From Candidatus Thorarchaeota archaeon (GTDB taxonomy: Archaea > Asgardarchaeota > Thorarchaeia > Thorarchaeales > Thorarchaeaceae), in assembly GCA_013388835.1 (NCBI GenBank), contig JACAEL010000001.1:1-39239 (forward strand): 39,239 nucleotides of DNA, given 5' to 3'. The translations under genes and the position numbers were made by a program. Position 1 is the stretch's first letter. Every line of letters starts with the position of its first letter. The notes beneath the pieces were generated by a model that was given only the letters and a program-made list of their open reading frames with translations, searched no databases and had not been told where the DNA came from. This document shows, in pieces, positions 31,765-39,239 of the stretch.

Positions 31765-33161
31765 ACACCATGTCCAAGACGAAGCGCACAGGGCAGACCA
31801 CTGTGGCAGCAAGACCTCTCTTCTCATTGACCGGGAATCCGTTCGTCGACAACGGACTCGCTGCACTCTGCGTCATGGCCGGTAAGCAGAGACCTGAAGA
31901 ACTGGACATTGAAGATGTCAGGACCCAGGCGCAATACATTGTCAACGTCTATTCGCAGCCAGCAGTCAAGAAGATAATCCACGGCATGTTCTTTCCCAAC
32001 TCGGAGCTCGTCAATCCTGTAGTCAAGGATGGCATGACGAAGTATCAGACGCTCATGACGGACCTCATTGAGAGACTCAGTGCGCCTCAGAGCAGGGGAA
32101 GCTGTGTCGCGTGCGGTCTGAGAGATGGTGACCCCGTGGGAAAGACACGAGTGCCTCTGCTTGGTTCTAAAAAGCTGGTCAACTTCTTTCCTTCGGGGGT
32201 GGAGGGAGAGCGTTTCTGTCCCAACTGTATCGTGGCAGTACAGTTCCTGTTACTGGCTGTTGAGAAAGCGGGGTGGCCATTGATGCTGCACACCTCGAAC
32301 TGGACTATCCAGTATGCATACGTCAAGGGTGCAGTCAACCGGTTCAAGAGACAGGCTGCGAGCAAGGAGTATGGACTGGCAGATAGAGGCTACAAGCAGT
32401 CTGCAGGTCTCAATGCAGTCTATGAGACCATCAGAGAGATACTCGACGACCCAGATGTCCAAGCAATGTCGGATTCAGCTGAGCTGGTCGCACCGCTACG
32501 GTTCTATCACTTTACGAATTACGGCCAAGGTCCTGATGTGCGATTCTACGACATACCGAGCAGTGTGGTGGACTTTCTCTTGCAGATCAGGACCAGAATG
32601 GACACATGGCTGAGAATTGTTCGCAGGGGGTATTCGTCGAAGAAGAAGGGCGACCCCGAAGAGCTCGAGTACACGACAGAGAATGATGTATACAGGCAGA
32701 TCACGGACGGAAAGTCCATTGTGAAGTACTTCTTCGAACAGGAAGACTACAAGGTGATTGGGGACTGGCAACTGGTGTCAGTATACCTTGCGAGGTTGAG
32801 GATGATGGACGACAAGCGAATAAACACAGTCAGGGATGTTGCAGACCGAATCCTTGCGTTCAGCAAGAAGACCGGGTCAGCAAGACGAATACAGCAGATG
32901 CACTGGGCAAGGACCTACAGGGAGTTCCGGTCCGTGCTTCTCAAACTGCAGGAGGAGATGGTTCGCAAGAGCGGCGAGCCATTGGTATCCTACGACGAGT
33001 ATGTTCTGGACCTCGCTCCAGAGGGTGGACAGGAGTGGCAGGAGACTCGCGACCTGCTCCTATTCCGTATATACGAGATGGGGTGCGATTGGCTTGCGAG
33101 TCAGCCCGAAGCCGCTGAGGGAGCGGACTCAGAACAACAGACTATGGAGGTAACAGAATGA
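31761..33161 (+). CDS. cas8b: Cas8 large subunit, Cst1 / CXXC-CXXC family (type I-B)
   Basis: A 466-residue Cas8 of the Cst1 (Tneap) type, the large subunit that recognises the PAM. The N-terminal FSLTGNPFVDNGLAAL motif is diagnostic of the family. The paired zinc-binding cysteines are CVACGLRDGDPVG near residues 114-117 and FCPNC near 153-156. The ATG overlaps cas6. ATG 31770 is a second possible start. Near the 3' end an ATG pair after GAGGTTGAGG could start a separate small subunit. The stop overlaps the cas7 ATG by 4 nt. Confidence 0.87.
   Translation: MNTMSKTKRTGQTTVAARPLFSLTGNPFVDNGLAALCVMAGKQRPEELDIEDVRTQAQYIVNVYSQPAVKKIIHGMFFPNSELVNPVVKDGMTKYQTLMTDLIERLSAPQSRGSCVACGLRDGDPVGKTRVPLLGSKKLVNFFPSGVEGERFCPNCIVAVQFLLLAVEKAGWPLMLHTSNWTIQYAYVKGAVNRFKRQAASKEYGLADRGYKQSAGLNAVYETIREILDDPDVQAMSDSAELVAPLRFYHFTNYGQGPDVRFYDIPSSVVDFLLQIRTRMDTWLRIVRRGYSSKKKGDPEELEYTTENDVYRQITDGKSIVKYFFEQEDYKVIGDWQLVSVYLARLRMMDDKRINTVRDVADRILAFSKKTGSARRIQQMHWARTYREFRSVLLKLQEEMVRKSGEPLVSYDEYVLDLAPEGGQEWQETRDLLLFRIYEMGCDWLASQPEAAEGADSEQQTMEVTE
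32802..33161 (+). CDS. Possible internally started Cas11b small subunit inside cas8
   Basis: In-frame ATGs at 32802 and 32805 follow GAGGTTGAGG, a purine-rich site resembling a ribosome binding site. Translation from there gives about 119 mostly helical residues (MMDDKRINTVRDVADRILAF...). Type I-B and I-D systems are known to make their small subunit from an internal start in the large-subunit gene. The size and helical character fit. No direct evidence of use. Confidence 0.4.
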   Translation: MMDDKRINTVRDVADRILAFSKKTGSARRIQQMHWARTYREFRSVLLKLQEEMVRKSGEPLVSYDEYVLDLAPEGGQEWQETRDLLLFRIYEMGCDWLASQPEAAEGADSEQQTMEVTE

Positions 33162-34180
33162 CAAAGGTGATTCAAGGATTCGTGATGGTTGACACATGGG
33201 CAGCAGCTCTCAACAATGCAGGAGTTCAATCATCAGAACGAACAGACAACATAGTGCGAACAAAGGTGATATGGAGAGGCCGTCAGGCCTATCCGTATGT
33301 GTCCGGCCAGTCATGGAGATACTGGTGGCGCAACACTCTTGCCGTACGGAAGGGCTGGCAGCTGTCCCCCATAAACAGAGAGGCAAAGATTGCCTACACG
33401 GCTGCGGACCCTCTCACATACCCGGATGACGACATCTTTGGATACATGCGTGCGCCCAAGAGCGAAAAGGACGAGAGCGGAAAGAAGACGAAGACCACGA
33501 CATTGACTCGTCTGTCCGTGCTCAAGAACTCTCCACTGATATCGACAGGTGCACACAAGCCGACTGAGGACTTCGGGACCTTCTCAAGACTTGAAGGCAA
33601 CCCGGTGCCCTATGAACACGAGTTCTACTCCACAGTCCTGAAGGGCCTCTTCTCCATAGATGTAGAGTCGGCGGGAGTGTTCAAGAGCATCGCCTCGGCC
33701 GGGAGTCAGAACATACCTGAGGACTTCAAGATTCCCGCTCAGCTGGCATCAAAGTGTGAGAAGATCGAGCGCGGGGTCGCAATGAAGAAGGACATACGCA
33801 TACAACGCATCAGAGACACTGTCGAGGTCATTCCGCATCTGGAAGGTGGCGCCATGCAGGCCCGACATCTGACACGGGTAGCGCCCAGTCTGTTGGTGAT
33901 AGCAGCCTTCAAGACGGGTAGCCATGTACTGTCTCATCTTGGCAAGGAGGAGTCGGGCTCGGCTAGGCTCAACATCGAGGCCCTGAAGCAAGTGATCACA
34001 GACTACAGAGGAGAGCTTCTGACGAAGCTCTATGTGGGTCGTGAGACCGGGTTCCTTGATGAGCAGTCAGGTGAGATAGACCGACTGGTCGCCGAATACA
34101 ACAAGGACATAGTGGTAGCAGGTTCAGTAGCAGGCGTTGTGAAGATGTTCTGCGAGGAGATACCCAAACTGGTAGGCTGA
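33158..34180 (+). CDS. cas7: Cas7 backbone subunit, Cst2/DevR family (type I-B)
   Basis: A 340-residue Cas7 of the Cst2/DevR family, which forms the crRNA-bound backbone. Family features are IQGFVMVDTWAAALNNAG, KVIWRGRQAYPYVSGQSWRYWWRNTL near residues 30-65, FEYYSTVLK-like HEFYSTVLKGLFSIDVE near 150, and RHLTRVAPSLLVIAAFKTG. The ATG overlaps the cas8 stop. Cas5 starts 12 nt after the stop. Confidence 0.9.
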   Translation: MTKVIQGFVMVDTWAAALNNAGVQSSERTDNIVRTKVIWRGRQAYPYVSGQSWRYWWRNTLAVRKGWQLSPINREAKIAYTAADPLTYPDDDIFGYMRAPKSEKDESGKKTKTTTLTRLSVLKNSPLISTGAHKPTEDFGTFSRLEGNPVPYEHEFYSTVLKGLFSIDVESAGVFKSIASAGSQNIPEDFKIPAQLASKCEKIERGVAMKKDIRIQRIRDTVEVIPHLEGGAMQARHLTRVAPSLLVIAAFKTGSHVLSHLGKEESGSARLNIEALKQVITDYRGELLTKLYVGRETGFLDEQSGEIDRLVAEYNKDIVVAGSVAGVVKMFCEEIPKLVG

Positions 34181-34192
34181 TGGGGTGGTCAG

Positions 34193-34861
34193 ATGAAGGC
34201 ACTGCGCGTGGAGGTCACTGCATGGACTGCCTCCTTCCGATACGGAGGGTTCATGATTGGCATCCAGCCCACCCTGCCCATGCCTCCGCTCTCCACTCTC
34301 TATGGCCTGTTGTCTGCAGCTGCAGGACGTCCTATGACCCCGCATGACACCTTTCTGGCATACACCTTCAGGAGTGAAGGCAGCACTGTTGACCTGGAGC
34401 GAATAATGGAGGTCGAGCCGGGAGTCGGCGGCAAGTGGAACGTGATAAACCGCGAATGGGTCTATCAGCCGCATCTGACCCTGTACGTCAATCCAAAGAT
34501 GAGACCACACTTCGAGAAACCCTACTTCCCGCTGCTACTTGGTCGGTCATCAGACCTTGCCAGTATCCACTCTATCAAGGAGGTTGAACTCCAAGAGGTG
34601 AGTAGTAGAGAGTCAAGCACATTCGGTCACAGTATCTACACTCACCCTCCTGCGGGATACCGAAGGACGACCATGTATGCCTTGCCTGTCTACTTCACTG
34701 ATGACATCCCACGTGTGGCAGTCGGGACGAGACCTTTCATGATGGTCACCGAGGCCTATGAGGGACATGGAGAGGGAGTACGCGACCCGGACGTGGGTCT
34801 CACCATGGAGCTGTTCACAGCTGAATCACTCGGACTTGGTAACCCATCGCAGAACAACTAG
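34193..34861 (+). CDS. cas5: Cas5 (Cst type, I-B)
   Basis: A 222-residue Cas5, which binds the crRNA 5' handle. The N-terminal strand VEVTAWTASFRYGGF followed by QPTLPMPPLSTLYGLLSAAAGRP is the characteristic Cas5 start. ATG 34193 has TGGGGTGGTCAG just upstream. It lies between cas7 and cas3 in the single operon. The C-terminal half is less conserved. Confidence 0.92.
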   Translation: MKALRVEVTAWTASFRYGGFMIGIQPTLPMPPLSTLYGLLSAAAGRPMTPHDTFLAYTFRSEGSTVDLERIMEVEPGVGGKWNVINREWVYQPHLTLYVNPKMRPHFEKPYFPLLLGRSSDLASIHSIKEVELQEVSSRESSTFGHSIYTHPPAGYRRTTMYALPVYFTDDIPRVAVGTRPFMMVTEAYEGHGEGVRDPDVGLTMELFTAESLGLGNPSQNN

Positions 34862-34876
34862 ACCTGAGGCGAGTTC

Positions 34877-37174
34877 ATGACGCTTCTTGCGAAGCCGGAC
34901 GAACCTCTCGCCGAACACACGGCTTGTACACTCAGAGTACTCATGAGCATGGATGGGCTGCGGGCGTGCCACACGACACTTGCAGGGTATGACGTCCACG
35001 ACTGCGTGGCACTAGCTCTCGCAGTCCACGACATGGGAAAGGCAGCCGAGGGCTTCCAGCGTCAACTGAACAGCAAGGACATGAAGGCAGACTCCAGTCG
35101 AACAGGAGGAGTCGAGGCTAGAAGACGATGGAACTATCGGCATGAAATACTCTCGGCTGCAATAATGTCCACCATGGACTTCTCTGCAGCACCACCCGAC
35201 TACGAACAGAATGCGGCTCTGGGAGTGCTCAGTCATCACAAGGACTTGGACACACTGTGGTCGGGCTTCTCCACAGTACCGAAGACAGGTCTTGGTTACT
35301 CGAAGTACATCGAGCGTCTGAAGGAACTCCATGGAGCCTTTCGTGAACTCTCTTCTATCGCAGTGAGCATGAGGGATACCATCTCGAGTCTATTCCCAGT
35401 GGCTCGAAGGGTGTTGGACACGTTCATCGATGATGAGGATGAACTGATGAGACGTATGCGGGCGAGGGATCCGTTCAACGCTTACTTGGCGGGATATAGG
35501 CGTACTCGGCCCTGTTTGACACTCCAACAGAAGATGAGCGGAGTCCTGCTGAAGGGGCTCATCACAGCCTGCGACCATCTGGCATCCGCAGGTCATAGCT
35601 CAACTCGTTCCGCAGACTGGGACGCACCGGTCCCGCCACATCCACGTCCAGTGCAGCTGTGGGCAGACTGTCTGAGAGGTTCGGGAATACTCGTGGCAAG
35701 GACCGGTATCGGGAAGACCGAGGCGGCACTCATGTGGGCACGGAGAAACATGCGTCCCGGCGGGCGGCTGTTCTATCTGCTTCCGACCGTGGCCAGCATT
35801 AACCGCATGTATATACGTCTTCGTGACGGATACTCGCGGGGTGCGCCCGCAGACTATGATCTCGTGTCGATGCTACATCATCGCTCATCGCACTATCTGC
35901 ACTCCTACTACTCTGATGAGGAGTACATTGAGCAAGGAGTATCACCCGAATACTTGGCGAACTTGTCAAGACAGGTCTACTCCCCTGTCAAGGTCACCAC
36001 ACCATTCCAGCCTCTGAAGAGCATATTCGGCATGAGAGGATATGAGAAGGGACTCGTTGACCTCTCCCACTCTTGCATTGTCGTTGACGAGATTCACTCC
36101 TATGACCCGCATGTGATGGCACTGATCCTCGTGATGCTCAACATCGCAAGGCAATACGGTGCACGTGTCCTGCTGATGTCAGCCACCCTGCCTGCGTTCG
36201 TGATAGCAATGCTCCAGAATGGGATTGGCATACCTCCGGGGAACACACACATCTACACACAGGAGGATGACTACTCACGTCATCGACTCAGACTCATCGA
36301 GGGATCCATGAGCGACCACATGGACATGATTGCGGAAAAGTCGAAAGAGCGACGAACACTTGTCGTGTGTAACACCGTGAATAGGGCCATTGAGACATAT
36401 CTTGCACTGAGAGACCGCGTTGGGAGGGAGAAGTCTGCAATCCTACACAGTCGGTTCATACTCCGGGACCGGATAGAGCGCGAGCGTGAGCTTGACGGAG
36501 CACAACTGGCCGTGGCAACTCAGGCCGTGGAGGTCTCACTTGACTTGGACTTTGACCAGATGTTCACTGAACCCGCCCCGATTGACGCGCTGGTACAGAG
36601 GTTCGGTCGAGTCAACAGGCAGCGACGGCTTGATGAAGCGCCGCTGTACGTCTTCACAGCAGGCGGAAAGTACGACAAGCATGTGTACCGGAACTACGGA
36701 AGAGTCGAGCGTACTGTTGAGGTGCTCAGGTCGCACGAGTCGGACTTGCAGAAGGGACTGACGGAAGGGACTACCAGGCAACTGGTGGATGAGGTATACC
36801 AGTCGGGTTACTCGCAGGACGAACAGAATCAATTCGAGACAGCCATGCGCAGCCTGTCCGACTGGTGGAGCAGCTTTGGACCCTTCCGTAAGGGGAGTCC
36901 GGACGAGTTCTACAGACTATTCGACGCGGTGGATATCATCCCCTCCTGCTTCGACCAGCAAGTCCAGGAGATCATGTCGAAGAAGAGATGGTTTGAGATA
37001 CCAAACTACGTGGTTTCAGTGCCAATACACGCATACGTGCGCTTCTATAGTGCGAACTTGGTGAGGAGGACAGAACCACACCCCATCTGTGAGGTCGACT
37101 ACGACCCGGAACTCGGTCTTCGAGTCGACAGCATCGGCGAGAGGAAGGAGTCTGGGGATGACTTCATCATGTGA
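34877..37174 (+). CDS. cas3: Cas3 HD nuclease-helicase (type I-B)
   Basis: A 765-residue full-length Cas3. The N-terminal HD nuclease shows EHTACTL, VHDMGKAAEGF near residue 50, NYRHEILSA, and LSHHKD near 115. The helicase follows with motif I ARTGIGKTE near 273, DEIH near 404, LMSATLP, ATQAVEVSLDLDFD and QRFGRVNRQ (motif VI). It is recruited by Cascade and degrades the displaced strand. Unlike the I-D locus, nuclease and helicase are fused here. Its 3' end overlaps the likely cas4 start. Confidence 0.95.
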   Translation: MTLLAKPDEPLAEHTACTLRVLMSMDGLRACHTTLAGYDVHDCVALALAVHDMGKAAEGFQRQLNSKDMKADSSRTGGVEARRRWNYRHEILSAAIMSTMDFSAAPPDYEQNAALGVLSHHKDLDTLWSGFSTVPKTGLGYSKYIERLKELHGAFRELSSIAVSMRDTISSLFPVARRVLDTFIDDEDELMRRMRARDPFNAYLAGYRRTRPCLTLQQKMSGVLLKGLITACDHLASAGHSSTRSADWDAPVPPHPRPVQLWADCLRGSGILVARTGIGKTEAALMWARRNMRPGGRLFYLLPTVASINRMYIRLRDGYSRGAPADYDLVSMLHHRSSHYLHSYYSDEEYIEQGVSPEYLANLSRQVYSPVKVTTPFQPLKSIFGMRGYEKGLVDLSHSCIVVDEIHSYDPHVMALILVMLNIARQYGARVLLMSATLPAFVIAMLQNGIGIPPGNTHIYTQEDDYSRHRLRLIEGSMSDHMDMIAEKSKERRTLVVCNTVNRAIETYLALRDRVGREKSAILHSRFILRDRIERERELDGAQLAVATQAVEVSLDLDFDQMFTEPAPIDALVQRFGRVNRQRRLDEAPLYVFTAGGKYDKHVYRNYGRVERTVEVLRSHESDLQKGLTEGTTRQLVDEVYQSGYSQDEQNQFETAMRSLSDWWSSFGPFRKGSPDEFYRLFDAVDIIPSCFDQQVQEIMSKKRWFEIPNYVVSVPIHAYVRFYSANLVRRTEPHPICEVDYDPELGLRVDSIGERKESGDDFIM

Positions 37175-37712
37175 GGTGATAAGAACGGGCGATACAGCAG
37201 ATGACTGGAGCGTGGCTCTTGAACGGCTGAACGGCACCATGGTGAACTACTATGTCGTATGCAAGAGGAAACTCTGGCTCTTCTCCAGGAACCTTGGCCG
37301 AGAACAGGACAGTGAACTCGTCACAATCGGAAAGCTGATCCATGAGTCTTCGTTCAAGAGACGCGAGAAGGAAGAACTGATTCTGGGACGCGTCAAGATT
37401 GACCACACCACGCGCTCCGGAAGACTGATCGTTCATGAGGTGAAGAAGTCAAGGAGCCATCCGGAGGCCGCAAGGGCTCAGCTCCACTTCTACATTTGGT
37501 TCCTTGAGCGACTGGGGGTGACGTGCGAAGGACAACTTCACTTCTATGGCGAAAAACAGAGGGAGGACGTGTCATTGGGACCAAGCGAGCGAGCGTATTT
37601 GGAAGCCATCATACTCGACGCATTGAGGACAATCGACTCCCCATCTTCTCCAGAGTGTCAGCGCTCCGCCCTCTGCAGAAAGTGTGCTTATCGCGACTAC
37701 TGCTGGGCGTGA
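37158..37712 (+). CDS. cas4: Cas4 exonuclease (type I-B locus)
   Basis: A ~184-residue Cas4. It has LNGTMVNYYVVCKRKLWLF (first cluster cysteine), GKLIHESSF (conserved His), KIDHTTRSGRLIVHEVKKS (nuclease Asp and E-x-K), AQLHFYIWFL and the C-terminal CRKCAYRDYC with three cluster cysteines. ATG 37158 overlaps the cas3 end. GTG 37212 would give a more standard Cas4 N terminus and is a good alternative. Cas1 follows after 4 nt. Confidence 0.9.
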   Translation: MTSSCEVIRTGDTADDWSVALERLNGTMVNYYVVCKRKLWLFSRNLGREQDSELVTIGKLIHESSFKRREKEELILGRVKIDHTTRSGRLIVHEVKKSRSHPEAARAQLHFYIWFLERLGVTCEGQLHFYGEKQREDVSLGPSERAYLEAIILDALRTIDSPSSPECQRSALCRKCAYRDYCWA

Positions 37713-37716
37713 GAAC

Positions 37717-38709
37717 ATGAAACGGAATCTGTACCTCAGCTCGAATGGTAGACTTCACAGAAAGGAGTCCACGATATACTACTATACCAAGGATGGCACT
37801 CGGGTCATCCCGATAGACCAGGTCAAGTCAATCACCGCTATCGGCCGAGTGTCGGTCACTTCTGGAGTCATCTCGTTTCTCTCCCAGAAGGGTATACCGC
37901 TACACTTCTTCGGGTACTATGGTAACTACGAGGGCTCCTTCTATCCCAGAAGACGACTGGTCTCAGGCTTTGCTATAGTAGCCCAAGCCGCTGCACACCT
38001 TGATGTTCATAGACGAATGCGTATCGCCAGGGCAATCGTCCAGTCCTGTATCAAGAACATGGTCTTTGTCTGCACGAGGTATGCACACAAACAAAGCGAA
38101 CTCTCAGACGTGGTACTCCAACTCGAAGCGGCACATGACCAAGTCCCTAGCGCAGTCGACGTCGCTGAGCTGATGAGTATCGAGGGGAGAGCGTGGATTG
38201 CCTACTACTCGGGCTTCAACCTGATGTTGACCAACTTCAGAATGGGTGGCAGAGTCAAACGACCTCCTAACAACCCCGTAAACGCACTCATCAGCTTCGG
38301 AAACAGCCTCCTCTATTCTACCATACTCACTCAGATATTCCACACCCAGCTGGATCCATCGATAAGCTTCCTCCACGAACCAATGGAACGTAGGTTCTCT
38401 CTCGCTCTTGACATCGCAGAGGTGTTCAAACCCAGTCTGGTGCACCTCCTCATACTGAAGGCACTCAACCTTCGTCAACTCACACTAGACGACTTTGACC
38501 ATGAAACAGGCTGCTGTCTCCTCAATGAGTCCGGCAGAAGAACATTCCTCTCATTGCTCGATGCAAACCTCCGCGAGACTGTCCGGCATCCCCATCTCAA
38601 GAAGTCGGTGTCCAATGAGTATCTTCTCCGACTGGACTGCTACAAACTCCAAAGACATATCACCGAGAACTCCGACTATTCCCCGTTTCTTGCCTCCCGA
38701 GGTTACTGA
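37717..38709 (+). CDS. cas1: Cas1 integrase (type I-B locus)
   Basis: A 330-residue type I-B Cas1. N-terminal KRNLYLSSNGRLHRKESTIYYYTKDG and VSVTSGVISFLSQKGIPLHFFGYYG are typical of this subtype. Catalytic Glu is in MSIEGRAW, His in SFLHEPMERRFSLALDIAE, with the last acidic ligand following. ATG 37717 lies 4 nt after cas4; the open frame starts earlier but inside cas4. It is only distantly similar to the I-D Cas1. Confidence 0.95.
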   Translation: MKRNLYLSSNGRLHRKESTIYYYTKDGTRVIPIDQVKSITAIGRVSVTSGVISFLSQKGIPLHFFGYYGNYEGSFYPRRRLVSGFAIVAQAAAHLDVHRRMRIARAIVQSCIKNMVFVCTRYAHKQSELSDVVLQLEAAHDQVPSAVDVAELMSIEGRAWIAYYSGFNLMLTNFRMGGRVKRPPNNPVNALISFGNSLLYSTILTQIFHTQLDPSISFLHEPMERRFSLALDIAEVFKPSLVHLLILKALNLRQLTLDDFDHETGCCLLNESGRRTFLSLLDANLRETVRHPHLKKSVSNEYLLRLDCYKLQRHITENSDYSPFLASRGY

Positions 38710-38710
38710 A

Positions 38711-38974
38711 GTGTACGTCGTCCTCGTCTACGACATAGATGTGACAAGAATCGATAAGGTCCGTAACCTCCTGAAACGCTACCTGTTCTGGATTCAAAAC
38801 TCGGTCTTCGAAGGCGAGATATCTGACTCATCCTTCAAAGCTATGACTCAGGAAGTCAAGGCACTCATCGATACCAACTACGACTCCATCGTCATCTACA
38901 TAATGAAGTCCCAAGCATCCGCTAAGAGACAGATCATCGGCCTTGACCTCTCACTACGTGACTTTATCGTCTGA
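38711..38974 (+). CDS. cas2: Cas2 (type I-B locus)
   Basis: An 87-residue Cas2. YVVLVYDIDVTRIDKVRNLLKRYLFWIQNSVFEGE carries the conserved Asp at the end of strand 1 and the usual VFEG strand, and IVIYIMKS is the fourth strand. GTG 38711, one nt after the cas1 stop, is the proper start; the open frame extends into cas1. It is the last gene before the leader. Confidence 0.93.
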   Translation: MYVVLVYDIDVTRIDKVRNLLKRYLFWIQNSVFEGEISDSSFKAMTQEVKALIDTNYDSIVIYIMKSQASAKRQIIGLDLSLRDFIV

Positions 38975-39083
38975 CTTCCTAAAACCTTTATAAATGACTT
39001 GCATCACCGGAGGTTTTGGAGCACACCTCCGTACAGCGACCACCATAATCCTTATCTGCGAGAAAGGAGCAAAAAAGCCTGCG
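38975..39083 (+). promoter_or_regulatory. Leader of the right CRISPR array
   Basis: The 109 nt between cas2 and the first repeat carry a TATA box, TTTATAAAT (38987-38995), followed by GACTTGCA. The TATA box ends 88 nt before the repeat. A 7-bp hairpin, CGGAGGT/ACCTCCG (39008-39014 with 39025-39031), lies just downstream. Pre-crRNA should start near 39020. A purine- and A-rich stretch lies next to the repeat. Confidence 0.7.
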
Positions 39084-39239
39084 GTTCCAATCAGACTAGA
39101 AGTAGGGTTGAAACTTGATCATGGCGTCGGGTCGCGCATAGGGGGTGGCTGCGTTCCAATCAGACTAGAAGTAGGGTTGAAACCCTGATCAGCGTGCTGT
39201 ACTGCACGCGCCACACTATAGTTCCAATCAGACTAGAAG
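39084..39239 (+). CRISPR. CRISPR array, type I-B, leader-proximal end
   Basis: Three copies of a 31-nt repeat that starts GTTCCAATCAGACTAG and ends AGTAGGGTTGAAAC: 39084-39114, 39153-39183 and 39221-39239 (cut by the window edge). The visible copies are identical. Two spacers, 38 and 37 nt, lie between them. The last eight bases GTTGAAAC would be the crRNA 5' handle after Cas6 cleavage, so the array is read rightward. The spacers match nothing else I can see in the window. Confidence 0.97.

Overview
The window looks archaeal. It has TATA-box promoters (TTTATAAAT before both CRISPR arrays, TTATATA before a small-protein pair), GGTGA-type ribosome binding sites, many GTG/TTG starts, heavy AGA/AGG arginine codon use, a tungsten-type aldehyde:ferredoxin oxidoreductase, and archaeal CRISPR-Cas types (I-D with csa1, and a Cst-type I-B). 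An Asgard-lineage archaeon such as Thorarchaeota would fit the gene content and moderate GC. That placement is only an impression; no marker gene in the window fixes it.

Layout. (1) 1-11227: a CRISPR array edge transcribed leftward, its leader, an adaptation cassette (cas1, cas2, cas4) and a type I-D interference operon: cas10d, a separate small alpha-helical protein, csc2, csc1, cas3', cas6, csa1. (2) 11228-13858: a structured intergenic stretch, then a CARF-winged-helix regulator and a ~540-residue protein with two winged-helix units. (3) 14147-15922: an ATPase/TOPRIM (DUF4276) pair resembling two-gene abortive-infection systems. (4) 16469-27938: mostly ordinary metabolism and transport: adenylosuccinate lyase, an unrecognised protein, a glycosyltransferase, a HepT-MntA toxin-antitoxin pair, an ABC-2 exporter, an amidohydrolase, two tiny basic proteins, a polyferredoxin and an aldehyde:ferredoxin oxidoreductase. 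(5) 28051-30637: a candidate structured RNA on the minus strand, a perfect palindrome, then a second CARF-winged-helix gene and a second ~550-residue tandem winged-helix gene, paralogous to those in region 2. (6) 30968-39239: a type I-B (Cst/Tneap) operon: leader ORF, cas6, cas8, cas7, cas5, cas3, cas4, cas1, cas2, then a leader and a rightward CRISPR array.

The window is therefore bracketed by two complete and unrelated CRISPR-Cas loci whose arrays point outward. Each locus is accompanied by one copy of a two-gene CARF-wHTH plus tandem-wHTH module, which is the best candidate here for an undescribed (probably regulatory) system. The two leaders share the motif TTTATAAATRAC(C)TTGCA, and its TATA box ends 88-89 nt from the first repeat in both, although the repeats and effector types differ. 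That suggests common promoter or adaptation control.

All calls come from reading the sequence and translated frames. No database search, folding program or alignment was run.
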